Shown: positions 50,401 through 59,314 of the stretch, one piece after another
How positions within the stretch are numbered: position 1 is the stretch's first letter
Layout of the letters: every line of letters starts with the position of its first letter
Assembly: GCF_004116385.1 (NCBI RefSeq)
Contig: NZ_PEIB01000002.1
Location: forward strand, 124,001 to 188,000
Reading direction: 5' to 3'
Length of the DNA stretch: 64,000 nt
Source: Veronia nyctiphanis
GTDB lineage: Bacteria; Pseudomonadota; Gammaproteobacteria; Enterobacterales; Vibrionaceae
Notes under the pieces: model-generated
Databases searched by the model: none
What the model was told of the DNA's origin: nothing
The model's input: only the letters and a program-made list of their open reading frames with translations
Made by a program: the position numbers and the translations under genes

Positions 50401-52140
50401 ATGCCAATTTCATCAACTTTCAAGCTCTCCTTGGCCCATATCAACGATACACACTCGCACTTCGAGCCTACGTCTGTCTCGCTTGTTATCCCTGAAGTGA
50501 ACATTAAAGTCTGTTTGGACACCGGTGGCTTTGCCAGAATTAAAAACACCGTCGACAGCTTCAGGAAACAGGCAGATGAATCTGATTGCCCATTTTTATT
50601 TCTCCACGCGGGTGATTGCTTCCAAGGATCTCTTTATTACAGCCTATTCAAAGGCGAAGTGAATGCAAGGTTATTGAATCTATTGGGTCTAGATGCAATG
50701 ACCTTAGGGAACCATGAATTGGATCTCGGGAATACACCTGTTGCTGAATTTCTCGACCACATAGATTTCCCCCTTCTTGCAGGAAACTGGGATATCAGTA
50801 ATGAGGATATAGGGAAATCCAATCGCCTTACTGATAAAGAAAAGTTGCAGCCTTATTCACCGAATGAAAAACGGGCAAACATCATCTACAAAGACTTTGG
50901 CAATACCCGAGTAGCGATATTTGGTATCTGCATAGATAAAATGGCAGCGATTGCGAACCCTGATGATGACACACCATTTTTAGATGCAACAACAGTTGTA
51001 AGAAACACGGTTGCTTACCTGCACAGTAAAGCTATCAAACATATCATTTTACTCAGTCACCTCGGCTATGAAGCAGACTTAGAGATGGCTAATGCTATTG
51101 AAGGGTTATCAGTCGTCATTGGCGGCCACAGTCACACTTTACAGGGCGATTTCAGTGCTTTTGGCTGGGAAAGCGAAGAGCCTTATGGCCGTATCGTCTC
51201 TGATACTGTCGTCTTTCAGGCAGGTTGCCATGCGATGTTTTCTGGTTTAGTGGAGTTGGAGTTTGATGATACAGGGAAAGTCATCAACCACACGGGTGGA
51301 AATTATTTGATGATAGATACTGACTTTCATGAGTCGATGTCTATCGAGTGTGAAGGCCGGGCAGAAAATATAACTGATGCAAAACGCATTGCAAAACAGT
51401 ATTTAGAGAAACAGAACCGAATTATTTTGGTCAATTCAAGCAATGAAATTTCTGAAATATTAAACAACGAGTATCGTCCTGCCGTTCTAGAAATGACAAG
51501 TGACATTGTCACTCAGGTTCCATCTCGTTTACGTCATGTTCGTATTCCTGATGAAGACGGTGGCAGCTGCATAGCGCCATTGGTTTGCGACGCTATGCTG
51601 TATTCTGCAAGGTCAAGGGGCAATACCATCGACTTTGCTATACATAATGCGGGCGGAGTCAGAGTAAGTGTAGAGAGTGGGCCGCTCACAGCGGCAGAAG
51701 TGGCTGGCAGATTACTGCCGTTTGAAATAGATATTGTCAAATACAAAGCGACAGGAAGCCAATTTAGAGAAGCGCTTGAAGGAGCGATTAATAATGCAAC
51801 GAATAACGGCGTAGAGGGCACTGGTGACGGGAGCTATCCTTACTTGGCTGATCTCAAGTTTGACTATGATACTTGTCTTCCTATGGGTAAAAGGATAACA
51901 ACCTTACTCTTTCGTCAGAACAACCGCTGGACACCCATTCTCGGTGAAATCTGGTACACCGCAGTATCCTCTGCATACACGACGAAAGGTAAAGAGGGTT
52001 ACGATGCGTTGAATCATCGACAAAACGATAGCATGTCAATTGGTGTAACGCTTTCTGAAAGCTTTATCGAGTATGCGCGTACAAAATTTGAGCTGGTAAA
52101 TGTGGCAGATAGCGAATGTCATCTTTATCATCGACAATAA
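50401..52140 (+). CDS. 5'-nucleotidase/2',3'-cyclic phosphodiesterase family metallophosphatase
   Basis: 579 aa. Metal-site motifs of the calcineurin-like domain: LAHINDTHSHFEP, HAGDCFQGS, TLGNHELDLG, LLSHLGYEADL and GGHSHTLQGD. The C-terminal 5'-nucleotidase domain carries IDFAIHNAGGVRV and PFEIDIVKYKATGSQF, which bind the nucleotide. Most relatives (UshA) are periplasmic, but no signal peptide is visible here (MPISSTFKLSLAHIND), so it may be cytoplasmic or exported by another route. ATG 50401 follows AAGGGA; the longer frame from 50362 has no site. It is divergent from the dctD-like gene. Confidence 0.85.
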   Translation: MPISSTFKLSLAHINDTHSHFEPTSVSLVIPEVNIKVCLDTGGFARIKNTVDSFRKQADESDCPFLFLHAGDCFQGSLYYSLFKGEVNARLLNLLGLDAMTLGNHELDLGNTPVAEFLDHIDFPLLAGNWDISNEDIGKSNRLTDKEKLQPYSPNEKRANIIYKDFGNTRVAIFGICIDKMAAIANPDDDTPFLDATTVVRNTVAYLHSKAIKHIILLSHLGYEADLEMANAIEGLSVVIGGHSHTLQGDFSAFGWESEEPYGRIVSDTVVFQAGCHAMFSGLVELEFDDTGKVINHTGGNYLMIDTDFHESMSIECEGRAENITDAKRIAKQYLEKQNRIILVNSSNEISEILNNEYRPAVLEMTSDIVTQVPSRLRHVRIPDEDGGSCIAPLVCDAMLYSARSRGNTIDFAIHNAGGVRVSVESGPLTAAEVAGRLLPFEIDIVKYKATGSQFREALEGAINNATNNGVEGTGDGSYPYLADLKFDYDTCLPMGKRITTLLFRQNNRWTPILGEIWYTAVSSAYTTKGKEGYDALNHRQNDSMSIGVTLSESFIEYARTKFELVNVADSECHLYHRQ

Positions 52141-52164
52141 CTCCCTCTTAGCCATTCCCCATCT

Positions 52165-52190
52165 AGCCGACTCAGAATGTTGGCTTTTCT
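52165..52190 (+). terminator. Terminator of the nucleotidase gene
   Basis: AGCCGAC pairs with GTTGGCT (one G-T pair), 7-base loop, followed by TTTCTTTTT. Confidence 0.7.
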
Positions 52191-52368
52191 TTTTCCAATA
52201 AAAATTGGCATACCGTTTGCTGCTCGCTTGGTACTGATACGGAAAGCTACATTAGCAATTCATGGAACTTTAGGGTGTTTGAAACAACACAGTATTAGTA
52301 CTAGTGACTAATTCTCAAGAACAGCCAGGAAGAGCCGATGAAAGAAGAAAGAGTTAAGGAGAAAGGCA

Positions 52369-52461
52369 ATGTTAGAAAAGCGTGATTGGTTTGATTTGGG
52401 TTTGATTATCTTTTGGATTTCAGCATGGGGCGTATTGATGTACTTCGTACCATTGGGCTAG
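52369..52461 (+). CDS. Single-pass membrane micropeptide, 30 aa
   Basis: ATG 52369, seven bases after AAGGAG, encodes [20 protein letters not shown] and ten more residues ending PLG. A charged N-terminus (EKRD) precedes one tryptophan-rich membrane helix (about residues 9-27), giving a cytoplasmic N-terminus by the positive-inside rule. Its stop overlaps the stop of arfA by four bases, tail-to-tail. The design and ribosome site are as good as those of verified E. coli membrane micropeptides, but I do not recognise a family. A 15-codon frame from ATG 52338 overlaps its start and could act as a leader. Confidence 0.55.
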   Translation: MLEKRDWFDLGLIIFWISAWGVLMYFVPLG

Positions 52462-52730
52462 CAAAACAAAACGGTAAACCGGAAGGTAAGCGAGAGCGGC
52501 GCATATAAAAAAGGGCGCTGATTATCTCTCGAGCGCCCTTTGCGTGAATAAGAACCTTTCCCTTTTTTTGGCCTTTCTACCCTAGCTCTGAAAAGTTTGT
52601 CGGTCACCAATGCCTTAAGTGCGTTGTCTTTTATTTCTCCACGTTGGTGTTGATAGATATAACTTTCCGACGACGATTCTCCATGTTCTAAATCTGTATC
52701 CTTTTTGGTGCGTTGCTTCTTCTTTGCCAT
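52458..52730 (-). CDS. arfA: ArfA, alternative ribosome-rescue factor, with terminator inside the frame
   Basis: 90 codons. The core [20 protein letters not shown], then [20 protein letters not shown], is the ArfA signature (compare E. coli [21 protein letters not shown] and KGKGSYMRKGK). ArfA recruits RF2 to release ribosomes stalled on nonstop mRNA when tmRNA is lacking. An intrinsic terminator (52510-52541) lies inside the frame at codons 64-74, so most transcripts end before the stop codon, and the protein is degraded through tmRNA tagging unless trans-translation fails. The extra N-terminal 22 residues, compared with E. coli, are lysine/serine-rich. ATG 52730 follows GGAAAG; the longer frame from 52775 is not needed. 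The residues after the hairpin are not ArfA-like. Confidence 0.9.
   Translation of the reverse strand: MAKKKQRTKKDTDLEHGESSSESYIYQHQRGEIKDNALKALVTDKLFRARVERPKKGKGSYSRKGRSRDNQRPFLYAPLSLTFRFTVLFC
52510..52541 (-). terminator. Intrinsic terminator inside the arfA reading frame
   Basis: AAAGGGCGCT and AGCGCCCTTT form a perfect 10-bp stem with a 12-base loop, followed on the minus strand by an uninterrupted run of T (CCCTTTTTTATA). It overlaps arfA codons 64-74, just after the conserved KGKGSY region, and makes nonstop arfA mRNA. Confidence 0.9.
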
Positions 52731-53232
52731 GACTCTTTCCTTATTAACAGCGTTAAAGCACTGAAAGAATATCATTAGTTACTCTTTTGTAAAAATAATT
52801 ACGCATGTTTATCGTTTTAGCTCACGATTGAAATTTGTTTAAAACGTATCTAGGCAGGCGTTGCGTCTTATATAAATAAAGCACCCTTTCAGTATCTTTA
52901 TTCCTAGTTTTAGCAAACTAACACCGATTATTAATGACACCGTAAGGTGAAAAAACTGAGGTATTATGTAAACGAGTTGTTAAGCTCTAGTCAGTGGTTA
53001 AATGTTAAGCTATTGTTAGCTTTGTGATAAAAAATTAGAGATAAATTTTACTTGGAATGTGAGTACCTGAGTTTTGCTGTCTTACTCCATTTAAACCCCT
53101 ATAAATAAAGACTTCTCGATGAAAGTTTTGCATTAATTAAACTAATGCCAAAATGTAAAATTTGTCAGTTTTCTAACCTCTAATTACCGTCTAATATCTC
53201 GCTCATAAATTAATCAGCATTCAGAGGCGGAC
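52731..53232. promoter_or_regulatory. Divergent intergenic region between arfA and the DUF1127-like gene
   Basis: About 500 bases of AT-rich sequence (many TTTA/TAAA runs). It must hold both promoters; TTGCGTCTTATATAAATAAAG (shortened reading around 52860-52880) resembles a -10 block. No open frame with a ribosome site and no clear hairpin with T tract is seen. A small RNA cannot be ruled out. Confidence 0.3.
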
Positions 53233-53424
53233 ATGACACAGGTAGTAGAACTTGGTTACAACAACGTTGATTTTGGACAGAACAATAAACACTATTCAGT
53301 AAACCTAAAAGGTTTGCTATTCCATGCAATTGATGTGTTATTCAAGCGTAGCAAAAAGCCTGTATCTATGTCGCTTTCCGAGCTGCCTGAATACATCAGA
53401 AGAGATATTGGTCTCCTCAAATAA
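53233..53424 (+). CDS. DUF1127-like small protein, 63 aa
   Basis: The C-terminus MSLSELPEYIRRDIGLLK is the DUF1127/YjiS signature (LSxLxxxxLRDIGL); the segment before it is basic (LFKRSKKP). DUF1127 proteins are small, arginine-rich and in alphaproteobacteria bind RNA or act in phosphate and RNA metabolism; roles in Vibrionaceae are unknown. AGAGG lies six bases before ATG 53233, and a terminator follows, so it is a stand-alone gene. Confidence 0.7.
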   Translation: MTQVVELGYNNVDFGQNNKHYSVNLKGLLFHAIDVLFKRSKKPVSMSLSELPEYIRRDIGLLK

Positions 53425-53438
53425 ACAATCTGATACTT

Positions 53439-53470
53439 AAAAAAAAGCCTGTCTCTGACAGCTTTTTTTT
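53439..53470 (+). terminator. Terminator of the DUF1127-like gene
   Basis: AAAAAAAG-CTGTC and GACAG-CTTTTTTT pair around loop TCT with one bulged C. Eight T follow the stem. Confidence 0.8.
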
Positions 53471-53548
53471 AACTCTATGATGCTGATACTGGACAAAAAA
53501 AAACCCTTTGGTCAGTATATCATTCTGATTATAGAAATTGAGTGAGAC

Positions 53549-53827
53549 ATGCATGTGAGCTTTTTTTCATGGTTATTCGGTGAAAAGGAACAAAAGACTG
53601 AGGTCGAACCAACAGAATACAAAGGGTTTCTTATTTATTCAGAGCCAAAAAGTGAAGGGGGGCAGTACAGGATTAACGGTCGTATCTGTAAAGAGACAGA
53701 CGGCGAGTTGAAAATCCATCATTTTATTAGGTCTGATATTCTGCCCGCTGAAAACACTGCGACAGAGTTGATGATTAATAAGGCAAAGATGTACATCGAT
53801 CAAATGGGAGAGAGCATGTTTAACTAA
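53549..53827 (+). CDS. HlyU-family (PF10115) protein, 92 aa
   Basis: Matches the HlyU domain as I know it: FFSWLFGEK at the N-terminus, YKGFLIYSEPKSEGGQYRINGR, a HHFIRSDILPAENTA core, and KAKMYIDQMGESMF at the end. Members are annotated as HlyU-type regulators but lack the ArsR winged helix of the V. cholerae HlyU protein; the name is historical and the function uncertain. ATG 53549 follows GAGTGAG closely; GTG 53555 is an alternative. Single gene between a terminator and the pntA promoter region. Confidence 0.7.
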   Translation: MHVSFFSWLFGEKEQKTEVEPTEYKGFLIYSEPKSEGGQYRINGRICKETDGELKIHHFIRSDILPAENTATELMINKAKMYIDQMGESMFN

Positions 53828-54110
53828 CCCTCTATCTCGGGTTACTCTGCTATTACAGTGTCAACTTTGGCCTTTAGAGCTGAGATCACTCAAAAAAGAA
53901 TAATGTGAATTTATTGCATCTGTATTCAAGACGAGTGATCTAGAATTTGTATTGCTTGCTAGTCATTTAACTACATTTTAGCGCTGCAACGTGCCTGATA
54001 AGCTTACATATATATGAAGTTTATGAATTATTCCAACAAATAGCTTGTTGTAGGTCGTTGCATTGGTTAAAAATGGAACAATAATTTAAGCCAATAGTCA
54101 GGGATAAACT

Positions 54111-55662
54111 ATGCAAATTGGTGTACCAAGAGAAACACTCGCCAATGAGACGCGAGTTGCTGCGACACCCAAAACGGTAGAGCAGCTTTTAAAAATGGGT
54201 TTCGATGTTGTTGTTGAAGCCGGAGCGGGGAGCCTTGCCAGTTTCGATGATAAAGCCTACGTTGGAGCAGGTGCTGAAATCAAAGAGGTCGGCGACGTCT
54301 GGAAATCAGACATCATCTTTAAAGTGAATGCCCCAATTGTTGACGCCGATTCTGGTATTGACGAGATAGCACTCCTTCAGGACGGAACCACATTAGTGAG
54401 CTTCATCTGGCCTGCGCAAAATGAACCATTAATGCAAAAACTTTCTGAAAAGAAAATCAATGTGCTTGCGATGGATTCTGTACCGCGTATTTCTCGTGCT
54501 CAGGCACTTGATGCCTTGAGTTCGATGGCGAACATTGCAGGTTATCGTGCCGTTGTTGAATCTGCGCATGAATTTGGCCGTTTCTTCACTGGTCAAATAA
54601 CTGCCGCTGGTAAAGTGCCTCCTGCAAAAGTCTTTGTTGCTGGTGCTGGTGTTGCAGGTTTGGCAGCAATCGGTGCAGCAGGGAGCCTTGGCGCTATTGT
54701 TCGTGCATTCGATGTAAGACTGAAGTTAAAGAACAGGTTGAAAGTATGGGTGCAGAGTTTCTTCAAGTTCAATTTGAAGAGAACACAGGCAGTGGTGATG
54801 GCTACGCCAAAGAAATGTCTGACGATTTCAATAAGAAAGCTGCTGAGCTTTACGCCGAGCAGGCGAAAGACGTCGATATCATTATTACGACCGCTCTTAT
54901 TCCTGGACGACCTGCGCCGAAATTGATCACCAAAGAAATGGTTGATTCAATGAAACCGGGTAGCGTCATTGTCGACCTTGCGGCGGCGAATGGTGGTAAC
55001 TGCGAATACTCTGAAGCTGACAAAATCATTACAACGGACAACGGCGTGAAAGTTATCGGTTATACCGATATGGTCGCTCGTCTTCCTACCCAATCTTCAC
55101 AGCTTTACAGTACTAACCTTGTTAATTTGATGAAGCTTCTTTGCAAAGAAAAAGACGGCAACATTGATATTGATTTTGAAGACCTTGTCCTGCGTGGCGT
55201 AACCGTCATCAAAGAGGGTGAGATTACTTGGCCAGCACCACCTATTCAGGTATCCGCTCAGCCTCAGGCACAACCGGAAGCAAAACCTGCAGTTGCGCCT
55301 AAAGAAGACAAGCCTATGGCTCCTGAGAAGAAGTTCGGTCTTATTGCAGCAGGTATTGCCGCATTTGCTGGGTTGCCAACTCTGCGCCAGCTGAATTCCT
55401 TTCCCACTTTACGGTTTTTGTACTGGCATGTGTTGTTGGTTACTACGTGGTATGGAACGTTACTCACGCGTTGCACACACCGCTTATGTCAGTAACTAAC
55501 GCGATATCAGGCATCATTGTTGTCGGTGCTGTACTTCAGATAGGTCAGGGGAGTGGCGTAGTCACATTTCTTGCATTTATTGCCGTATTAATTGCAAGCA
55601 TTAATATATTTGGTGGCTTCACAGTAACCAAACGCATGCTTGAAATGTTCCGTAAAGATTAA
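54111..55662 (+). CDS. pntA: NAD(P) transhydrogenase subunit alpha, two frameshifts
   Basis: About 517 aa after repair (E. coli 510). It binds NAD(H) and couples hydride transfer to proton movement. Motifs: [59 protein letters not shown] (Rossmann) and [18 protein letters not shown]. The first break near 54720 is repaired by one C ([14 protein letters not shown]), the second near 55369 by one T ([13 protein letters not shown]), which also restores the C-terminal membrane helices to the stop at 55662. The spacing to pntB is nine bases with AAGGAG overlapping the pntA end. Two breaks in a core enzyme with perfect sequence elsewhere point to base-calling error. Confidence 0.9.
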
Positions 55663-55671
55663 GGAGTGATC

Positions 55672-57066
55672 ATGTCTTCAGGAATTGTTCAGGCAGCATA
55701 CATTGTTGCTGCTGTCCTTTTCATCATGAGCTTAGCAGGTTTGTCTAAGCAAGAATCGGCCCGTTCCGGTAACTACTTCGGTATTGCGGGTATGGCAATT
55801 GCTCTGATTGCAACTATTTTTGCGCCGGAATCATCAGGTACTACTTGGGTGATTTTAGCCATGGTTGTAGGTGGTGCGATTGGTATTCACTTTGCCAAGA
55901 AAGTCGAAATGACCGAGATGCCAGAACTGGTAGCGATTTTGCACAGTTTCGTTGGTATGGCAGCGGTGTTGGTTGGTTTCAACACCTTTATTAACCCAGC
56001 CGAAATCAAAGCTGAAAGTGCTGAAATGGTTGCAGCGATGCATACCATTCATATGGTTGAAATCTTCCTCGGTGTCTTCATCGGTGCAGTGACTTTTACA
56101 GGCTCGGTTGTTGCTTTCGGTAAACTTCGCGGGGTTATTTCATCTAAACCCTTGATGTTGCCTCACCGCCATAAGCTGAATCTCGCTGCAGTGCTTGTTT
56201 CTCTGTATCTACTGACAAGCTTTGTTGGTAGTGAATCGACTTTTGCATTGATCCTTGTGACACTGATAGCGTTTGCATTTGGATATCACTTGGTGGCATC
56301 AATTGGTGGTGCTGATATGCCAGTTGTTGTTTCTATGCTTAACTCTTACTCGGGTTGGGCGGCAGCTGCAGCAGGCTTCATGCTGTCAAATGACCTGCTG
56401 ATTGTAACGGGTGCATTGGTAGGCTCGTCGGGTGCGATACTGTCGTACATCATGTGTAAAGCAATGAACCGTTCGTTCATCAGCGTTATTGCAGGTGGTT
56501 TCGGTACTGATGGCTCGGTCTCAACCTCTGATGAGCCTCAGGGCGAACACCGTGAAGTTTCTGCTCAAGAAGTGGCTGAGATGCTTAAAGACTCACGTTC
56601 AGTAATTATCACTCCTGGATATGGAATGGCTGTTGCTCAGGCTCAATATCCTGTGTACGAGATTACTGAAAAACTGCGTCAGCGTGGTGTTGATGTTCGC
56701 TTCGGTATCCACCCTGTTGCAGGAAGGTTACCGGGTCACATGAACGTTCTGCTTGCAGAAGCAAAAGTACCGTATGATATCGTTCTTGAAATGGACGAGA
56801 TCAATGATGATTTCCATGAAACAGATACAGTACTTGTCATTGGTGCGAATGATACGGTGAACCCTGCCGCAATGGAGGATCCATCAAGTCCAATCGCTGG
56901 TATGCCAGTACTTGAAGTGTGGAATGCGAAAAACGTGGTTGTATTTAAGCGCTCTATGAATACTGGCTACGCTGGTGTTCAAAACCCGCTGTTTTTCAAA
57001 GACAATGCCACAATGCTATTTGGTGATGCGAAAGAGAGTGTTGACGCAATCTCTAAAGCTATTTAA
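55672..57066 (+). CDS. pntB: NAD(P) transhydrogenase subunit beta
   Basis: 464 aa (E. coli 462). About nine membrane helices, then the NADP-binding domain: [56 protein letters not shown] and [20 protein letters not shown]. With PntA it forms the proton-pumping transhydrogenase of the inner membrane that makes NADPH. Start ATG 55672 has AAGGAG five bases upstream; the in-frame GTG 55666 lies inside that site. No frameshift here. A strong terminator follows. Confidence 0.95.
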   Translation: MSSGIVQAAYIVAAVLFIMSLAGLSKQESARSGNYFGIAGMAIALIATIFAPESSGTTWVILAMVVGGAIGIHFAKKVEMTEMPELVAILHSFVGMAAVLVGFNTFINPAEIKAESAEMVAAMHTIHMVEIFLGVFIGAVTFTGSVVAFGKLRGVISSKPLMLPHRHKLNLAAVLVSLYLLTSFVGSESTFALILVTLIAFAFGYHLVASIGGADMPVVVSMLNSYSGWAAAAAGFMLSNDLLIVTGALVGSSGAILSYIMCKAMNRSFISVIAGGFGTDGSVSTSDEPQGEHREVSAQEVAEMLKDSRSVIITPGYGMAVAQAQYPVYEITEKLRQRGVDVRFGIHPVAGRLPGHMNVLLAEAKVPYDIVLEMDEINDDFHETDTVLVIGANDTVNPAAMEDPSSPIAGMPVLEVWNAKNVVVFKRSMNTGYAGVQNPLFFKDNATMLFGDAKESVDAISKAI

Positions 57067-57087
57067 CAGAAAGAAAGCTTCATGTGC

Positions 57088-57117
57088 AAAAGCTGGTCGA
57101 AAGGCCAGCTTTTTTTG
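57088..57117 (+). terminator. Terminator of pntAB
   Basis: AAAAGCTGG and CCAGCTTTT flank an 8-base loop and run into seven T, 22 bases after the pntB stop. Confidence 0.9.
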
Positions 57118-57239
57118 TGTCTTATTGTATTGTCGAATCTAAGTGTTTGAACTCGGTCTGAAACTCGGGAAGTTTTGCCCATTTCAAAGTTTCGAAATTT
57201 ATTCGAGTAAAGCCAACCTTCCGGTGTTAGTCTTTGACT

Positions 57240-58676
57240 ATGCGAGCATTATTCCTTTTATCAGGTGCATTGTCGTTTTCGGTTTTTGCAAATGACAATT
57301 TCGCCGACAACTACAATAAGTTCAAGCAGAAGCTGGTGGAGGAAAAGCCACTAGCAAGTTATGCCATCAATAGTATCCATGGCCAATTCCCACGAGCATT
57401 GCTGGATTTAGACAGCATGTTGCCACAGACGACCGAATACCCCTTAAAAGATCTAAAACTTCTATATCAAGCATCAACAAAGTGCAGTGGCCCATGGCCG
57501 GTGAGTCCAGCGGTAAATGATCCGCTGCTATTTTCCCGAGCTATTTGTAATCAGACATGGTTGCCAGCCGCTTGGTTTTCCAGAACAAATTTGATCCACC
57601 CGGGTGGTGGAAGTTACGCGATGCGGTATGTAGAGACTTTCCCTGAGAGAAAAGCTGATTTGGAAAGGTACTTTCATATTCAGGAACGAGATATTGCAGA
57701 ACCAGACACCTTGCTTGGACGTCTGCAAAGGATGCCTGAACTTGCCATCGACGGATTCAATGAGGGGGCCGAGTTTATACATTCTGCTGATGAACTCTGG
57801 TTTCGTAAAGGTGCAGATTATTTTCTTTATGGCTCTGAAATATGGAAGCCTGCATTACGAGAACTCGATTTAGCGGTCACTGATGCCGAAACGAATGATT
57901 ATTGCCTTACCAATGTGGGTAACCTGTGCTGGAACTGGGAGGAAGCATCGTCTGAATGGCGTCAGCTAGTCATTTTCCTGATTACTATCAACCTGTTTGG
58001 TGTTGGCGGTTGGTTGTTCAACCGATGGAGTGTCAAACGTCGCATCATAAAAGAGCGTATGGTGGTTTTACAGATATTGACCCATGAACTTCGAACTCCA
58101 ATTGCCAGCCTTACGATGACAGTGGAGGGGTTTCGTCGAAAATTTGACCAGCTCCCCGAGGAGTTTTACGAGGAATTCAGGCGAATTTGTGAAGATAGCA
58201 TGAGGCTTAAACAACTTGCTGAGGCCAGTAAAGATTACCTTCAATCTGGCCATAAGCCTCTCGAAACCAATGAAATTCCGTCGATAGCCGAGTGGCTAGA
58301 GTTTATCTGTGATGAACATAAGGTTGAGCTGACTATAAAAGATGATTGCCCAGTTTCAGTAAATATGTACTGGCTGAAAACATCCCTCGATAACCTTATC
58401 ACTAACGCACTAAAGTACGGTGTGGCCCCCGTTAGTGTTGATGCGGAGCAAGTCGGTGGAAAACTCAAGATAAGTGTAAAAGATCACGGGACACTGTCAG
58501 ATAAAGATTGGAAATCAATACGTAAGCCATTTATTTCTGAAAGTGGTCTAGGCCTTGGCCTGACGATTGTAGATGCAATGGTGAAAAGAATGGGTGGTAA
58601 ATTGAACTTTAGCGGACCACCGACAACGTTTGTTTTGGAGATACCTTGTGACACAGTTAACGCTGCTACTCGTTGA
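57240..58676 (+). CDS. vxrA: VxrA (WigK)-type sensor histidine kinase
   Basis: About 478 aa. Signal peptide (to FANDN), a periplasmic domain of about 220 residues with paired cysteines (KCSGPW, RAICNQTW, NDYCLTNVGNLCWNW), a single membrane helix near 243-262 (LVIFLITINLFGVGGWLF), and the kinase core: LTHELRTPIASLTM, NLITNALKYG, GLGLGLTIV. In V. cholerae the vxr/wig kinase lies directly after pntAB and controls cell-wall damage responses, type VI secretion and biofilm; the same position here supports the call. ATG 57240 is preferred to TTG 57234. The short glycine-box region lacks the usual DxGxG (KDHGTLSDKDWKS), a feature of this subgroup. Confidence 0.85.
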   Translation: MRALFLLSGALSFSVFANDNFADNYNKFKQKLVEEKPLASYAINSIHGQFPRALLDLDSMLPQTTEYPLKDLKLLYQASTKCSGPWPVSPAVNDPLLFSRAICNQTWLPAAWFSRTNLIHPGGGSYAMRYVETFPERKADLERYFHIQERDIAEPDTLLGRLQRMPELAIDGFNEGAEFIHSADELWFRKGADYFLYGSEIWKPALRELDLAVTDAETNDYCLTNVGNLCWNWEEASSEWRQLVIFLITINLFGVGGWLFNRWSVKRRIIKERMVVLQILTHELRTPIASLTMTVEGFRRKFDQLPEEFYEEFRRICEDSMRLKQLAEASKDYLQSGHKPLETNEIPSIAEWLEFICDEHKVELTIKDDCPVSVNMYWLKTSLDNLITNALKYGVAPVSVDAEQVGGKLKISVKDHGTLSDKDWKSIRKPFISESGLGLGLTIVDAMVKRMGGKLNFSGPPTTFVLEIPCDTVNAATR

Positions 58677-59313
58677 AGACGACAATAATCTGGCTGATGG
58701 TTTGCTAGCCAGTTTAGAGCAGGCTGGATACAAATGCCTTCATGCCGATTGTGCAAAGAAGGTACCTTACTTTTGGGGTAAGGCAGATTTAGTGATTCTC
58801 GACCGTCAATTACCCGAAGGAGATTCATTAGAGTGGTTGTCAGATTGGAAGAAAATTAAGTCTGTTCCCGTTATTTTGCTCACTGCCATGGTGTCAGTTC
58901 GTGACCGGGTTGCTGGTCTTGATCGCGGTGCAGTGGATTACATGATAAAGCCTTTTGCTGAAGCCGAGCTTCTGGCCAGAATACGCGCGCACTTACGAGA
59001 GGCTGAGCAAGAAATAGAAGATAATGAAGAAACGGTTATTGGCAATCTTACTATTTATCCAGCGAGCCGCACCGTCTTGAGTGATCTTGGAGAAGTTATC
59101 CTTACTCGAACAGAGTTTGATCTTCTGTTTTACCTAGCCAAAAATGCGGGGCGTGTTTTTACCCGTGACGAATTGTTAGAGCAGGTATGGGGTTACTCAC
59201 ATTATCCAACAACAAGAACTGTTGATACGCACGTCCTTCAGCTCAGGCAAAAGTTACCTGATGTAGAAATTGAAACGCTGAGAGGCGTTGGTTATAGGAT
59301 GAGGGCGTTTTAA
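58648..59313 (+). CDS. vxrB: VxrB (WigR)-type OmpR-family response regulator
   Basis: 221 aa. Receiver domain with LLLVEDDNNLADGL and phospho-Asp in DLVILDRQLPEGDS, then a winged-helix domain (LTRTEFDLLFYLAKNAGRVF, TRTVDTHVLQLRQKL, RGVGYRM). Start GTG 58648 has GGAG seven bases upstream and overlaps the end of vxrA by 29 bases, so translation is coupled. It would bind DNA when phosphorylated by VxrA and regulate envelope-stress genes. The open frame extends six codons upstream, without a ribosome site. Confidence 0.9.
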   Translation: MTQLTLLLVEDDNNLADGLLASLEQAGYKCLHADCAKKVPYFWGKADLVILDRQLPEGDSLEWLSDWKKIKSVPVILLTAMVSVRDRVAGLDRGAVDYMIKPFAEAELLARIRAHLREAEQEIEDNEETVIGNLTIYPASRTVLSDLGEVILTRTEFDLLFYLAKNAGRVFTRDELLEQVWGYSHYPTTRTVDTHVLQLRQKLPDVEIETLRGVGYRMRAF

Positions 59314-59314
59314 A

